This document shows, piece by piece, positions 19,323 through 29,643 of a stretch of 64,000 nt of DNA. The notes under the pieces were generated by a model that was not told the DNA's origin, ran no database searches, and saw only the letters and a list, made by a program, of their open reading frames with translations. The stretch is from NCBI GenBank assembly GCA_029582265.1, contig CM055816.1, positions 85,897,314 through 85,961,313 of the forward strand, written 5' to 3'. This stretch comes from Zoroaster sp. YZ-2022. Its lineage: Eukaryota; Echinodermata; Asteroidea; Forcipulatida; Zoroasteridae. The number at the start of each line of letters is the position of its first letter. Within the stretch, counting starts at the first letter, position 1. Made by a program: the position numbers and the translations under genes.

Positions 19323-19739
19323 ACATTAAATATTTGTGGACATGCTTTATGCTGAATAAGCCTCTAGGGCCTAATTTTGCGCTACTGGGAAATGAAATAA
19401 ACATGATTTTATGCATTGGGATGCATATCTCTCTTACAAAATGACTAAAAAACAGTCTCAGGAATTGAACATCACCACAATACAATACTTCTTATTTTGT
19501 ATTTAATATTTCCAAATAAGTATTTTTTATCATTATTGAATATATTTAACTTTAAGATTCAACATTGTGGTCCACTCAGAAAATAACAATTTCTTACCCG
19601 AAATATGTAATGTAAATAGATTTAAATAAATACAAATATTTTCACAAATATTAAATATTGATAAATATAAAACAATTTAGCAAAGATTAGAAGAAATTAA
19701 ATGTAAGGTGCACAAAATCATATTTTAAATTGAAGTTTA

Positions 19740-20000
19740 TATGTCGACATCCTGAAAATAGGATGTTGTCATCCCGAAAATAGGATGTTGTCATCCCGAG
19801 ATCATTTATCTCAGGATGTCGACATCCTAAAAGTAGGATATTTATGCATCAGCCACGGTAATATGATCTTAACGGACCCTGTTACACTAGGCCAGCATGT
19901 GCTCGTTAGTTGTATTATTTTGTCACTGAGTTCAACTAAAGCCAGGACACCGATTCCATGCCCTATAGAAAGTCTGCTCTGATTGTGATGATATTGCCCC
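19740..20000. repeat. Short aggatgttgtcatcc repeats plus repeat B
   Basis: Three copies of the tgtc(g)acatcc/aggatgttgtcatcc motif, partly inverted, at 19740-19830. Repeat B follows (accgattccatgccctatag to tgatattgcccctttaac). Confidence 0.6.
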
Positions 20001-20516
20001 TTTAACCACATTGTTTTGTTAAACGTCTTCCGGATACGTAAATGCTTGTTTACTATTTTTTCTTTGAATGAAATAAGCTGACATTTTCACAGGTTTTCAG
20101 AAATTTTACCAAGTGTTTAGCTGCTCCCTGTAGAGACCATATCAGCCGCAAGCAATCACAGATTTTTGCATAAAACATGAGATATGGAGATAACAAGATC
20201 TACTGATGAGATGTTTTCACTTGAACGAAATAGCATCAAAATCATTACAATCTGCCATTAGCCTGGGTGTTTCACAATGGCCATAAAAAACGGGTTTAAT
20301 AAATGTGTTTTGCGAATGCAATCATTTAGGCAAAAAAAAGTCGCCGGTTTCTGGTCATAGGTCGCGGCTTCAATATCTGCTTCAATGTTTTCGATCCTTT
20401 TTTTTGCCAACTAATGAAATATGTGACACGAAACCCGGACAAAGTTGGAAAATTTTATTTTGAGTTTTTGGTATTTTCATATTCTCCAGTTCATAAGCTT
20501 TTGAATGATTAAAAAC

Positions 20517-20846
20517 TTGTAGGGATAACCCTTTCCTGTAATCCCCTCAGGTGATTATGCCCCCCCCCCCCAACATGCCCAATCAATAACAAGTCAATCA
20601 GAGAAAAGAAGGCTTTTGTACAGGAAGTCCACGCTTCTTGTTCACCAACATCGCTCCGAAAATAGGGTAAAAAAGTATTTTACCTTAACAGATTTAATTT
20701 ATTTTTAAAGTAAAATGATAGATGAATATGTAAAGCATACGGTCATCCCAAAATCCAAAAATGGACGATTCCACCCTGAAATGACTTTGCACGCTGTTTA
20801 CTCGAAATGGATCGGTGCGACTTTGTCCGGGTTTTGTGGTGACAGG
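20517..20846 (+). repeat. 330-bp direct duplication, copy 1
   Basis: From ttgtagggataaccctttcc to gggttttgtggtgacagg. It is nearly identical to 21338-21668, with only a few substitutions and homopolymer changes. Confidence 0.93.
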
Positions 20847-21301
20847 CAGGCACGTGCATACATAGGTTCCAAAGGGTGCTTGAGCCCCTGCCCTTTTTGC
20901 CTAGTATAAAAAGTGCCCTTTTTAGCCCAAGGTTTTGTTTTTTGTTTTTTTTTGAATGAATTATTAAGTTCCTGTTGCCCATAGACTGCCCTGCCTAGTT
21001 GAAAGATGTCAGGATAGAATAAAATTAGAATAAATATTATTAGGTCAGCAGAGATGCCCCTTACTATTCCTGTGCACGGGCCTGCATGTGCCCCTCCGCG
21101 AAACTAGATTTCACGCATAGCCGCGCGCGCCTATACGTCTTTCAACATAATCTGATCTGATTGTAATGTTAAAAACCATATTATGCGTTTTTATTAATAA
21201 ATAAACGCCCAAATTTTTTTTAGCTCGCGCGCTCGCATGGAATTACACTGCCCTTTTCAGACTCTGAGCCCCTGCCCCTCTACAACCCTGTGCACGTCCC
21301 T
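20847..21301. mobile_element. hAT-like insertion with CAGG termini
   Basis: Starts CAGGCACGTGCATAC and ends TGTGCACGTCCCT (short inverted AGGnACGTGCA). It is flanked by ggtgacagg on both sides (20838-20846, 21302-21310). The second copy of the host duplication lacks it. The interior has paired gagcccctgcc motifs. No transposase is present. Confidence 0.82.
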
Positions 21302-21337
21302 GGTGACAGGTCACATATGTAATATGCCTACATGTTT

Positions 21338-21668
21338 TTGTAGGGATAACCCTTTCCTGTAATCCCCTCAGGTGATTATGCCCCCCCCCCCCCCAACATG
21401 CCCAATCAATAACAAGTCAATCGGAGAAAAGAAGGCTTTTGTACAGGAAGTCCACGCTTCTTGTTCACCAACATCGCTCCGAAAATAGGGTAAAAAGTAT
21501 TTTACCTTAACAGAATTAATTTATTTTTAAAGTAAAACGATAGATGAATATGTAAAGCATACGGTCATCCAAAAATCCAAAAATGGACGATTCCACCCTG
21601 AAATGACTTTGCACGCTGTTTACTCGAAATGGATTGGTGCGACTTTGTCCGGGTTTCGTGGTGACAGG
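21338..21668 (+). repeat. 330-bp direct duplication, copy 2 (uninterrupted)
   Basis: Second copy of 20517-20846, followed directly by tcacatgtgatatgcctac, the same flank found after the hAT-like insertion in copy 1. Confidence 0.93.
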
Positions 21669-21779
21669 TCACATGTGATATGCCTACATGTATACACGGT
21701 TATTGGAACCAGACAACATTTCCCATACACAAAGTATGGTGGCTAAGAGAGGCCTCACAAATCAGGCAAACGTTCATAC

Positions 21780-21945
21780 CCCTATGTGAAAGTCATTTTA
21801 AATACAGCACGGCAGAATTCCAATCGATCCAGCAATTGGACATGGTTTCATAGCAGAAAAAAAGAAAACGAAAAATGCCGATGCGCGGGTCTGAGGTGAC
21901 GCGAGCGGAGACCAGAAACAAGACTTTTTTTGGCCTTATGTGCGC
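21780..21945 (-). repeat. Repeat D copy, reverse
   Basis: cgatccagcaattggacatg, gcgggtctgaggtgacgcg and gagaccagaaacaagact are the inverse of the 15565-15690 and 36965-37065 copies. Confidence 0.65.
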
Positions 21946-22429
21946 AATGCAACTTGTTTCACATTTTAACTCATAATATTAATTAATGTGCATTTTATTA
22001 TTTTTTTTATTTTAATCGCATTACCACCAGTTCTCACCCTGATATTTTTTTAAACTGCATTTCCAATAATGTGATTAGATATCAAAGGAAAGATACAACA
22101 TTGGTTCTTATAAAACATTTATTTCCAAGTTTATTGTTTTCAAGAAATATATCACTGACGTGTGAATATTTCATCAAAATAGGTGCTCATGTTTTTTAGT
22201 AAAAAGATGACAAATGGTCACATTTTTAAAGTTTTGCCAGATGGCTTTTTTGGGTGTAAATATAAATTCGAAATAATAATTCCTGTTTCCTCCTGAAAGA
22301 ACCCAAACCAGACTGAGGGATCTCCTACATCCTAAGTCAACCACCTTCCCTTCCCCCCCCCCCCTGTGCTCGTTACCAACTGATTCAGTTCATGATATAA
22401 GTTTTGAGGCTTTGCATGGTGGAATATCG

Positions 22430-22560
22430 ATATCGTTTTGGTTTGCGGTAACACCATGTGTTTATCTCAACTAACGTGAAGCTGAGATACAGGTTCTGAA
22501 AAGAACCGTATCGCACAACTCGTATCTCAACCTTCGTTAAGTGAGAAAGGTTCAAGGGAG
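22430..22560. repeat. Foldback fragment (tcgttttggtttgcggtaac)
   Basis: gttttggtttgcggtaacac, acaggttctgaaaagaacc and ctcgtatctcaaccttcg relate it inversely to 14340-14420. Confidence 0.55.
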
Positions 22561-22694
22561 AACCAAATTCAGTTCAGTGAGCACACACTCCATTCCCCCA
22601 CTCCAAGGGTCCCAGTTCCACCATTTCCCGCCTGCACGCTACAATACACTAACCCTCCAGCATCCATTATTATCGCAAATCCTCCAGCAGACTA

Positions 22695-23043
22695 CTTAAA
22701 CTCTTAAAACTAAGGTGTTGAATCAACCTTTTAAGAGTTCGGTGAGTGAAAACACTTTATAAAGTTAAATTCAACTCAAAGAAAGTGTTGAATAAACACG
22801 AAGTCAAGTTAAGTCTAACTTTATCAATGTTAATTCAACACTTTTAAAAGTTAAATCCAACTTAAGAGTTGTCACTTTTTAAAATGTTGATTAAACACTT
22901 CAGTTTTAAGATTGTACAATAATTCAATGTTAGGCCTAATAGTAATATTCAACACGTTTAACAGTCAAATCCAACTTTATAACTTTATAACTCACCGAAC
23001 TCTGTAAAATGTTGATTCAACACTTTAGTTTTAAGAGTGTAAG
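22695..23043. mobile_element. TIR MITE (CTCTTAAAACTAA termini)
   Basis: Left cttaaactcttaaaacta with ggtgttgaatcaac and right gttgattcaacactttagtt with ttaagagtgtaag are inverted. The interior repeats aactcaccgaactct-like and gttaaatccaactt motifs. Confidence 0.8.
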
Positions 23044-23059
23044 TAGCCGTGTCTCCCAG

Positions 23060-23190
23060 AGTCCGGCATTCGCCTGAAGACTATCGGAGCATACTGATCG
23101 AAACGTCGAGTTGTAGCCATCAGTTCTTTTCAGAACTAATTACTATATTCAAAAGAAAATTTGTTAACATGGTGTCACCACAAACGGTCT
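23060..23190 (+). mobile_element. Element with hammerhead-like core, copy 2
   Basis: cctgaagactatcggagcat, actgatcgaaacgtcgag, agttcttttcagaactaatt and catggtgtcaccacaa follow the layout of 8836-8965. The predicted stem II keeps most pairs despite changes. Confidence 0.7.
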
Positions 23191-23343
23191 TTACTGCAAG
23201 CACTTCAGTCGGACCAATTTCTCGGGATGATTTGTGTCCCAACTTTACACCTAGTGTTTAGATAATTTATTACTTTGATAATTTGGTAATTACCAATGTT
23301 AACTTCCCTGAAACAGACAGCTGTATTTGTTTGAAAGGAATCC

Positions 23344-23632
23344 ATATTTCAATGTTTCACCCGACGCAAGAATTTCATCAACCTCTATCACGGAACCCGC
23401 TGCTATATAGGATTCTAGCCGGCCAATCGTCATCGGGCAAGCTCGGTGGTCGAGAGGTTAAGACGTCTGCACTAGTAAGCAGGAGGTCGTGGGTTCGAAT
23501 CCCACCCGAGTCACCTGTGTAGTTTTTGCACAGACATTCGTAAAGCACCGAGTATACAGTGCTATACACACGTCGGTGTAGGGCAAAATTAAATCAATTG
23601 TTTATCACCCGACACAAGAATTTCAACCTATA
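23344..23632 (+). mobile_element. tRNA-derived SINE-like element family T, copy 2
   Basis: The tRNA-like head ctcggtggtcgagaggttaa with intact B box gggttcgaatccc can form 6-bp acceptor, anticodon and T stems. It is embedded in a larger repeat ending gtgtagggcaaaattaaatc and flanked by gcaagaatttcatcaacct-like sequence. Confidence 0.78.
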
Positions 23633-23996
23633 TATTTTTGAATGATATTAATATATCGATACATTAATTGTTCTTATTGACATTTTAAAATGTATAAATG
23701 GAATATATATTTTAACTGAATTTATTACTTATTGAAATAATTATAATTTTAGTGAAATTTGTGTAACAATGCAATCGCTTGTATGAGCATGTAACTTTTA
23801 TTATTATTTATTAATTTTTAAACATTTATGAATTTGATTTTTGTTTACTTTTTTTCCCTTACAATTTGGAAAATTTGCATATGCTAGAATCTATAATAAG
23901 ATATTAAAGGGAAGGTACAACATTGGTAGAAGTCTATCATTTATCACCCCTCTAATTTTCAAGAAATTTATAAAATTAACCTGTGATATTCATAGA

Positions 23997-24822
23997 AGCA
24001 GTTTGCCAACATTACCAATGCTGTACATTCCCTTCAATGTATATCTTGATTCAAAGAGAGTAATCATACTCAGAGAAGCAGATTTGCCAACATTACCAAT
24101 GCTGTACCTTCCCGTCAATGTATATCTTGATTCAAAGAGAGTAAGCATACTCATAGAAGCAGTTTTGCCAACATTACCAATGTTGTACCTTCCCTTCAAT
24201 GTATATCTTGATTCAAAGAGAGTAAGCATACTCATAGAAGCAGTTTTGCCAACATTACCAATGTTGTACTTTCCTTTCAATGTATATCTTGATTCAAAGA
24301 GAGTAAGCATACTCATAGAAGCAGTTTTGCCAACATTACCAATGTTGTATCTTCCCTTCAATGTATATCTTGATTCAAAGAGAGTAAGCATACTCATAGA
24401 AGCAGTTTTGCCAACATTACCAATGTTGTACCTTCCCTTCAATGTATATCTTGATTCAAAGAGAGTAAGCATACTCATAGAAGCAGTTTTGCCAAAATTA
24501 CCAATGCTGTACCTTCCCTTCAATGTATATCTTGATTCAAAGAGAGTAAGCATACTCATAGAAGCAGTTTTGCCAACATTACCAATGTTGTACTTTCCTT
24601 TCAATGTATATCTTGATTCAAAGAGAGTAAGCATACTCATAGAAGCAGTTTTGCCAACATTACCAATGTTGTACCTTCCCTTCAATGTATATCTTGATTC
24701 AAAGAGAGTAAGCATACTCATACAAGCAGTTTTGCCAACATTACCAATGTTGTACTTTCCCTTCAATGTATATCTTGATTCAAAGAGAGTAACTCATAGA
24801 AGCAGTTTTCCCAACATACCAT
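23997..24822. repeat. 81-bp minisatellite, about 10 units
   Basis: Units of gaagcagttttgccaacatt, accaatgttgtaccttccct, tcaatgtatatcttgattca and aagagagtaagcatactcat. The period is 27 codons, so frames on both strands stay open by arithmetic. A single diverged unit is at 28670-28740, and related flank (acaacattggt) at 22094 and 23918. Confidence 0.95.
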
Positions 24823-24829
24823 AGTTGTA

Positions 24830-25690
24830 CCTTACCTACTGGTATAGCTATGTAGTAATTGCTTAGAAGCCGCACTGAAAGTACTTGAAACGACCAAGTC
24901 TGTGAAGTGAATTTTAGTGAATTGAAAATATGCATGATATTTTGTGTGTATACATTGGATAAATATTTAGAGAAAATATGAATATATTTAGTAAAGTATA
25001 GAGCCTATTTTAATTGTATAAAATTCCATTAACTTAATCATAATTTATGTGTATGCCATCTGCGGTATCAGAATTAAGTCCAGAATTGTCATTGTCTTAT
25101 ACACTGCAAAACATTGTGTGAGTTCAGTGGTTTTTCTGTTGAAAACAATCAAATTTACCTGTGAATGTACAGAAATGTGTCACGTAGTGAATGGTTAGTT
25201 TCCTATTCTCTGTAAAGTTACAGCAGCTTCTGCTGTTGATGCGCCAAGGGAAACTTCTGCTGTATAATAAATAATCTGCTGTGTAATTAATAAAGAAGTC
25301 TCCGTAATGCCAATTGATAAAACAACTGACTGAAAATGAACAACAATTTTTAAGTGTATAAGCAGTTTTAAAAAGGTACTTGTATAATTAATTCACCGAG
25401 TTTTTCGAATAGCTAGAGTAAAACATGCGAGAAGGCCGCGCCCAGTTAAACCATTCCTGTATCAGTAACACGGAAGAGGAAATGTTTTAAACTAATTGAA
25501 ATTAATCTTGCACCCGAATTCATATTTTGTGGTAAATTTAAAAAAATGTCTGTAGATTCAAATGTACTTTTAAATAATAACAGTAAATTATTATTAATTA
25601 ATGATAATTTGTGTAACGGTTTAAATTTTTATAATAAAATACTTTATTGAAATGGTACCGCATTGTAATTTTTTTCTTCTAGTAATGGTA
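24830..25690. other. AT-rich intergenic DNA
   Basis: No coding region, RNA gene or repeat family from elsewhere in the window was recognised. Confidence 0.5.
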
Positions 25691-26300
25691 GACTTGTATT
25701 AGTCTTCAAACCTCGAGTCCGACTCCCCAGTGTCGAGTCACGAGTCACTTACAAAATTCAAACAAAAAAGAAAACCTTATAAGCCTAGGCTTACATGTTA
25801 AGTGAAGACATACTCGACATATGGGCTAGTATCTCATCAATTCGACTAAACCAAAGATTTATTTCCAATATCAACATTTGATTTACTTTTCTTATTTAAA
25901 CTGAAAAGACTTATGGAGTAATTTTCTTCAAAATATAAAAATAAAAACATTGGGCATTTTGCCGTCAACATCGAGTCCAAGTCACGAGTCATTGTATTGT
26001 ACATGCGAGACCGAGTCCGAGTCACTAAAAAATGACTCGAGTCGACTGACACAAGTCTGATGGTAGTTTAAAGGGACAATATCGTCACAATCAGAGCAGC
26101 ATCAGGGCATGGAATCAGTGTCATATTTTAGTTGAAGATAAACCCTACTGGACTGAAAATTACTGGCTCGTAAATTAGAAGCAACATCGGTAATAGGCCT
26201 ATCACCTTATCATGTGGGTATTATTTTCACGTGGGGTTTTATTGACGGTCACTGAGTTAATTTAAAACTAGCTCTCAGATTCCATGCTCTGTTGATAGTC
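25690..26300. repeat. GAGTC-rich block followed by repeat B
   Basis: cctcgagtccgactccccag and cgagtcacgagtc motifs, then aaagggacaatatcgtcaca at 26070. Same order as 1076-1745. Confidence 0.7.
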
Positions 26301-26863
26301 CTTTTAAAGCCAGCAAAAAATTCTGTAAATGCAGTTATTTTTTTATTTTATAAATTCCGTCTTGGAATGGATGCAAACAATTGAATGCATTTTCACTATT
26401 TCTTCGTAAAAGACACACTTGAAATAAGCTTAAACTTTCACAGGTATATTATGATCTTGATTCTTATAAAGTATGGTAATCCCTCTGTCCGATCCCGGGA
26501 CCAGTACACGACTCTGCTTTTTGTACTATTTTTTTCTTTTGTGTTCATTTCACACCTGACTAACTTGCTTCCTCAGTGTGTTTATGTATCTATGTTTGTA
26601 TTTCGTTTTGCCTTTGATTTTGAGAAAGAACATGCTACATGTTCGAAACGTAAGGCCAATAACCATTATTTTGCACAAATAAAAGTTAATGTTTGTGCAT
26701 TCTGTTTGCCCGAATCCTGTTTCCTTATTGACAAGAAATCCCGTTTTCGCAATGAGGTTTTATTTCCTTTTACAAAAGTAGTTCCGGGTGATTGTTCTGT
26801 ATCTAAAATAACTAAGGAGCGTGCACACTTTAGGGATTATTGCGCAAGGAAGTAGCGTTAAAG

Positions 26864-27008
26864 GGACAGGCTCGTCGCTTGGCCCTCTGTCGCTTGCAAT
26901 GAGAAAGGCGATTTCTTTTAACGTGTAAGAGATGGCAGTAGCAAGGTCAAAGGTGACCATTCGTGGCACGAATTTGTCCGTCGTGCATTGACGAGCCTGC
27001 ATCTTTAA
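26864..27008. mobile_element. Small TIR-like element (aaagggacaggctcgtc)
   Basis: ttaaagggacaggctcgtc at the left and gacgagcctgcatctttaa at the right are inverted over about 18 bp with a 2-3 bp mismatch zone. Length about 145 bp, single copy here. Confidence 0.55.
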
Positions 27009-27565
27009 TGTGAAATCCCCCACATACTGTTAAATTGAACAAACAGTCTACGAGGGAAAAACCCCTAAAGCATGCACAGTATTGTTCCTAGTGTTTTCCT
27101 AATTGTGTGCATGTACAACTGTACATACGTACCTATAATGGCCTTCAGTCACAGCATGGAGGAATGGTCACAGCATTCACTTCCCCGAAAAATAGGCTAT
27201 AAATAAAATGTAATAAAGCGCCATTCTGATCATACAGGCCAAAGTGGCCTAGCTGCATGGTTTCAGTGTATCCTAAGAATAAAGACATGCAGTTCTCTGG
27301 GCGTACCATTTAAAGAATTTCATTGGATACGTTTTTAATTGACGAATTGGATCTAACGTCACTCACGCTTCGAAGCTCACGCGCTACCAACCACCAAGGT
27401 CAAAGTTGAATCTCCATGAAACTGGAGAGGCCAGTACCTGACGTCTTCCTTGAGCCTCCGAGCGTTTCAGGGCTAGTTTCATTTGTCTTTCGTCTAATTC
27501 TCTGTATACCTACTTAAATACACTGCATATGAATACATGATTTCTGTTCTCTTAATATTGTTCTC

Positions 27566-27700
27566 TTTGGTTCGAATCCTGCCCGAGTCGCCGGTAAAGT
27601 TTTTTCACAGACACTCGGAAAGCACTGAGCTGAGTATATGCAGTGCTATACACACGTCGGTATGTAGGGCAAAAATTGCAAGAATTTCATCAACCTATAA
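27566..27700 (+). mobile_element. Family T SINE fragment
   Basis: ttcgaatcctgcccgagtcg (B box) followed by cacagacactcggaaagca and acacgtcggtatgtagggc, the 3' half of the family T element. Confidence 0.75.
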
Positions 27701-27754
27701 AACAAATTGTTCTCTTTGAAAACGAATTATTGTTCAGGCTATTGGCACAATTCC

Positions 27755-28010
27755 AAGGGGGCAGCTAGGGTACACAAGCCAACGACGTCCCCGTGATCTA
27801 CTTCGTTCTCACTACTCGACACTGGTGGGAAAATGATTTCCACAACGCTGATTGATAACAAAATAATAAAACATCTTTAGATTCTGTCGTGTTTATAATA
27901 TCATGTCTGATAATTAAGTACGTAAAATGTCTTCATGATTCATTTTATTGAACAAGAATGCCGAAATATGACAAAATCAGTATCTATGGTCAACAACTCC
28001 CTATTCCCAT
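27755..28010. repeat. Dispersed repeat I, copy 2
   Basis: tcgttctcactactcgacac, gatttccacaacgctgattg and gaatgccgaaatatg correspond to 11190-11405. Confidence 0.5.
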
Positions 28011-28469
28011 AACCGTGTATCAGTCTACCTGCAAATAAACCCTTTGAATACTGCGTTAAAATCGTCCCGCCCTAATTCCAGGTTCGCTCGTGCCCCACCG
28101 GTTTATGACCAAAATTAACCAATGAGAGATCAGAGATATCGCAGTGTACCCAGCGCCTTAATTGGATAAAGGCGGTGGGGACGAGAACATTCCAGGGGGC
28201 TAGGTAAGATAAGGTATGCAGAAATTGTTCGAAAGCCCTGGGAACGTGGTTGTACACAAGGGTGTTTATGTCAACAATAAAATTACCTTGAGCACGCACG
28301 GTCGTGAGTGCTATTCACTCGTGCCAGGTACGAATGTCACGAGGTACTTTGTTATTGATTTGTATAGACCTAAATGTATTTAAAGGTACAGTATTCACTC
28401 AAAAATAACAAAATGGTCGTACTTACATCATGGAGGAAGGAAATACATGTTCAGCTGAGGATGATATTT

Positions 28470-28640
28470 CAGCGGCGTAGCCAGGACTTTTTCAGTGGAG
28501 GGGCACAGGGGGACATTGCTTTTCAGTGGGGGGGGGGGGCCCAGGGGGTATGGGTTTTTTCCTTTTCTTTATCTTTTCTGTTTTTTGGGGCACTGTGAGG
28601 ATTTTTCGTGGGGGGGGGGGGGGCTGTGATATTTATGTTC
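28470..28640. mobile_element. Terminus-like fragment (agcggcgtagccagg)
   Basis: cagcggcgtagccaggactt followed by poly-G blocks and T-rich stretches. This motif marks the ends of a common class of animal DNA transposons. No partner end was found. Confidence 0.45.
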
Positions 28641-28740
28641 TTTCACCATTTTTTAGTGAATGTTTTATCCTGATTCAAAGCACTGAATATACTTATAGAA
28701 GCAATTTAATTGCCAACTTTACCAAATATATGTATCGCCT

Positions 28741-29354
28741 GTGATTTTCAATAGTTTACTAGCAATTTTTGTTTCATTCTTTTAGAAAGGAAAACAAATT
28801 ACAAAAAGATTTATCTGAATTATAAGCAACTGATTTAACAGTGAGTTATTTGCTAAATGCAATTTTATTATTATTTTTATTCATTTATATAATAACAAAT
28901 TAAGGGACCCACCGTAATAACAAGTATTATTTAACATAAATATGTTTTTTTTAAAAAGTATTTAAAGCATTTATAGGCACACTTTCTAGATAGCAGGCGA
29001 TGAAAATGAGATTTAGTGCCAGAAGATGTGTGAAAAAAATGTTGAACTTATAACGCCATCGATACATCTTTAACTTTATGAACTAGCCGCATCACTGCAA
29101 AGACGCGTAGTAATTTATACTAATAATACACGTAGATAAATCAATAAAACGCAGTCAAAATCCCATAAAATTATAACACCGAAGATCAAAATGAAGAAAA
29201 TATTGATGACAGTTTCAAATGATAAAGGAATTAAAAAGGGAATGTTGAATGATTATAGAAGCACTATAATATTAGAGCGCGTATGAACATTGTATTTTTT
29301 ATTTATATCTATGAGATGATCTAAATTCACGCACACTGCGCGCTGCGTACCTAA
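28741..29354. other. Region upstream of SORL1, likely promoter
   Basis: AT-rich until about 29275, then CpG-containing sequence (gcgcgtatg, cacactgcgcgctgcgtac) just before the start codon. No TATA or clear CCAAT box near the presumed start. Confidence 0.4.
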
Positions 29355-29380
29355 ACAAGCAACCAAAATGGCGGCAGCCG
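29355..29380 (+). promoter_or_regulatory. TISU/YY1-like start context of SORL1
   Basis: The start codon lies in caaaATGGCGGC, 11 of 12 positions of the SAASATGGCGGC element that in mammals marks very short 5' leaders and binds YY1. This suggests transcription starts only a few tens of bases upstream. No TATA box is evident. Confidence 0.45.
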
Positions 29381-29643
29381 TGAACACTGTTTTTGGAATA
29401 CTTCTTGCTTTGGCGCTAATATCGCCACTCTTGGAAGCCGCAAGGTTCGGCTCCAGAGCTAAAACGCTTCATCTACGATCAGATAAAGGGAATGGTGATT
29501 TAGGGGAGGGTTACGTGAGGATACGGCGGTCTGAGGGCTTGAAGTTTCCCGTTGAGGAAAAGCTAACGTTAAACCGGGAAGCCCGTTCAGCCAAAAATGG
29601 AGATCGCTTAGGAGACGAGCACGACAAGGCGAAAGTGACAAAG
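29368..29643 (+). CDS. SORL1: SORL1 exon 1: signal peptide and propeptide
   Basis: The start codon sits in aaaATGGCGGC. The first 24 residues ([20 protein letters not shown] and on to LLEA) form a clear signal peptide. REARSAK at 70-76 is a minimal furin-type site, weaker than the human RRKR. The donor is gtttga at 29644, phase 0. Assignment rests on position, length and phase, since propeptides are poorly conserved. Confidence 0.85.

Noticed and set aside
19389..19405. aataaa as the ABCG polyadenylation signal
   Set aside because: It lies 1.2 kb past the stop and beyond a dispersed repeat, with no GT-rich element that could be singled out.
23440..23515. Possible functional tRNA gene (anticodon tag)
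   Set aside because: The anticodon loop is 8 bases, the variable arm does not fit a leucine tRNA, and the same sequence recurs inside a larger dispersed element. Treated as a SINE-like head.
23841..24824. Open frame of 327 codons and a 258-codon antisense frame
   Set aside because: Both are 27-residue periodic readings of the 81-bp array. The non-repeat part has no recognisable domain.
26385..26855. 156-codon open frame in the intergenic region
   Set aside because: AT-rich composition and no recognised motif. A stretch with gttcgaaacg resembles transposon DNA. Not enough support for a gene.
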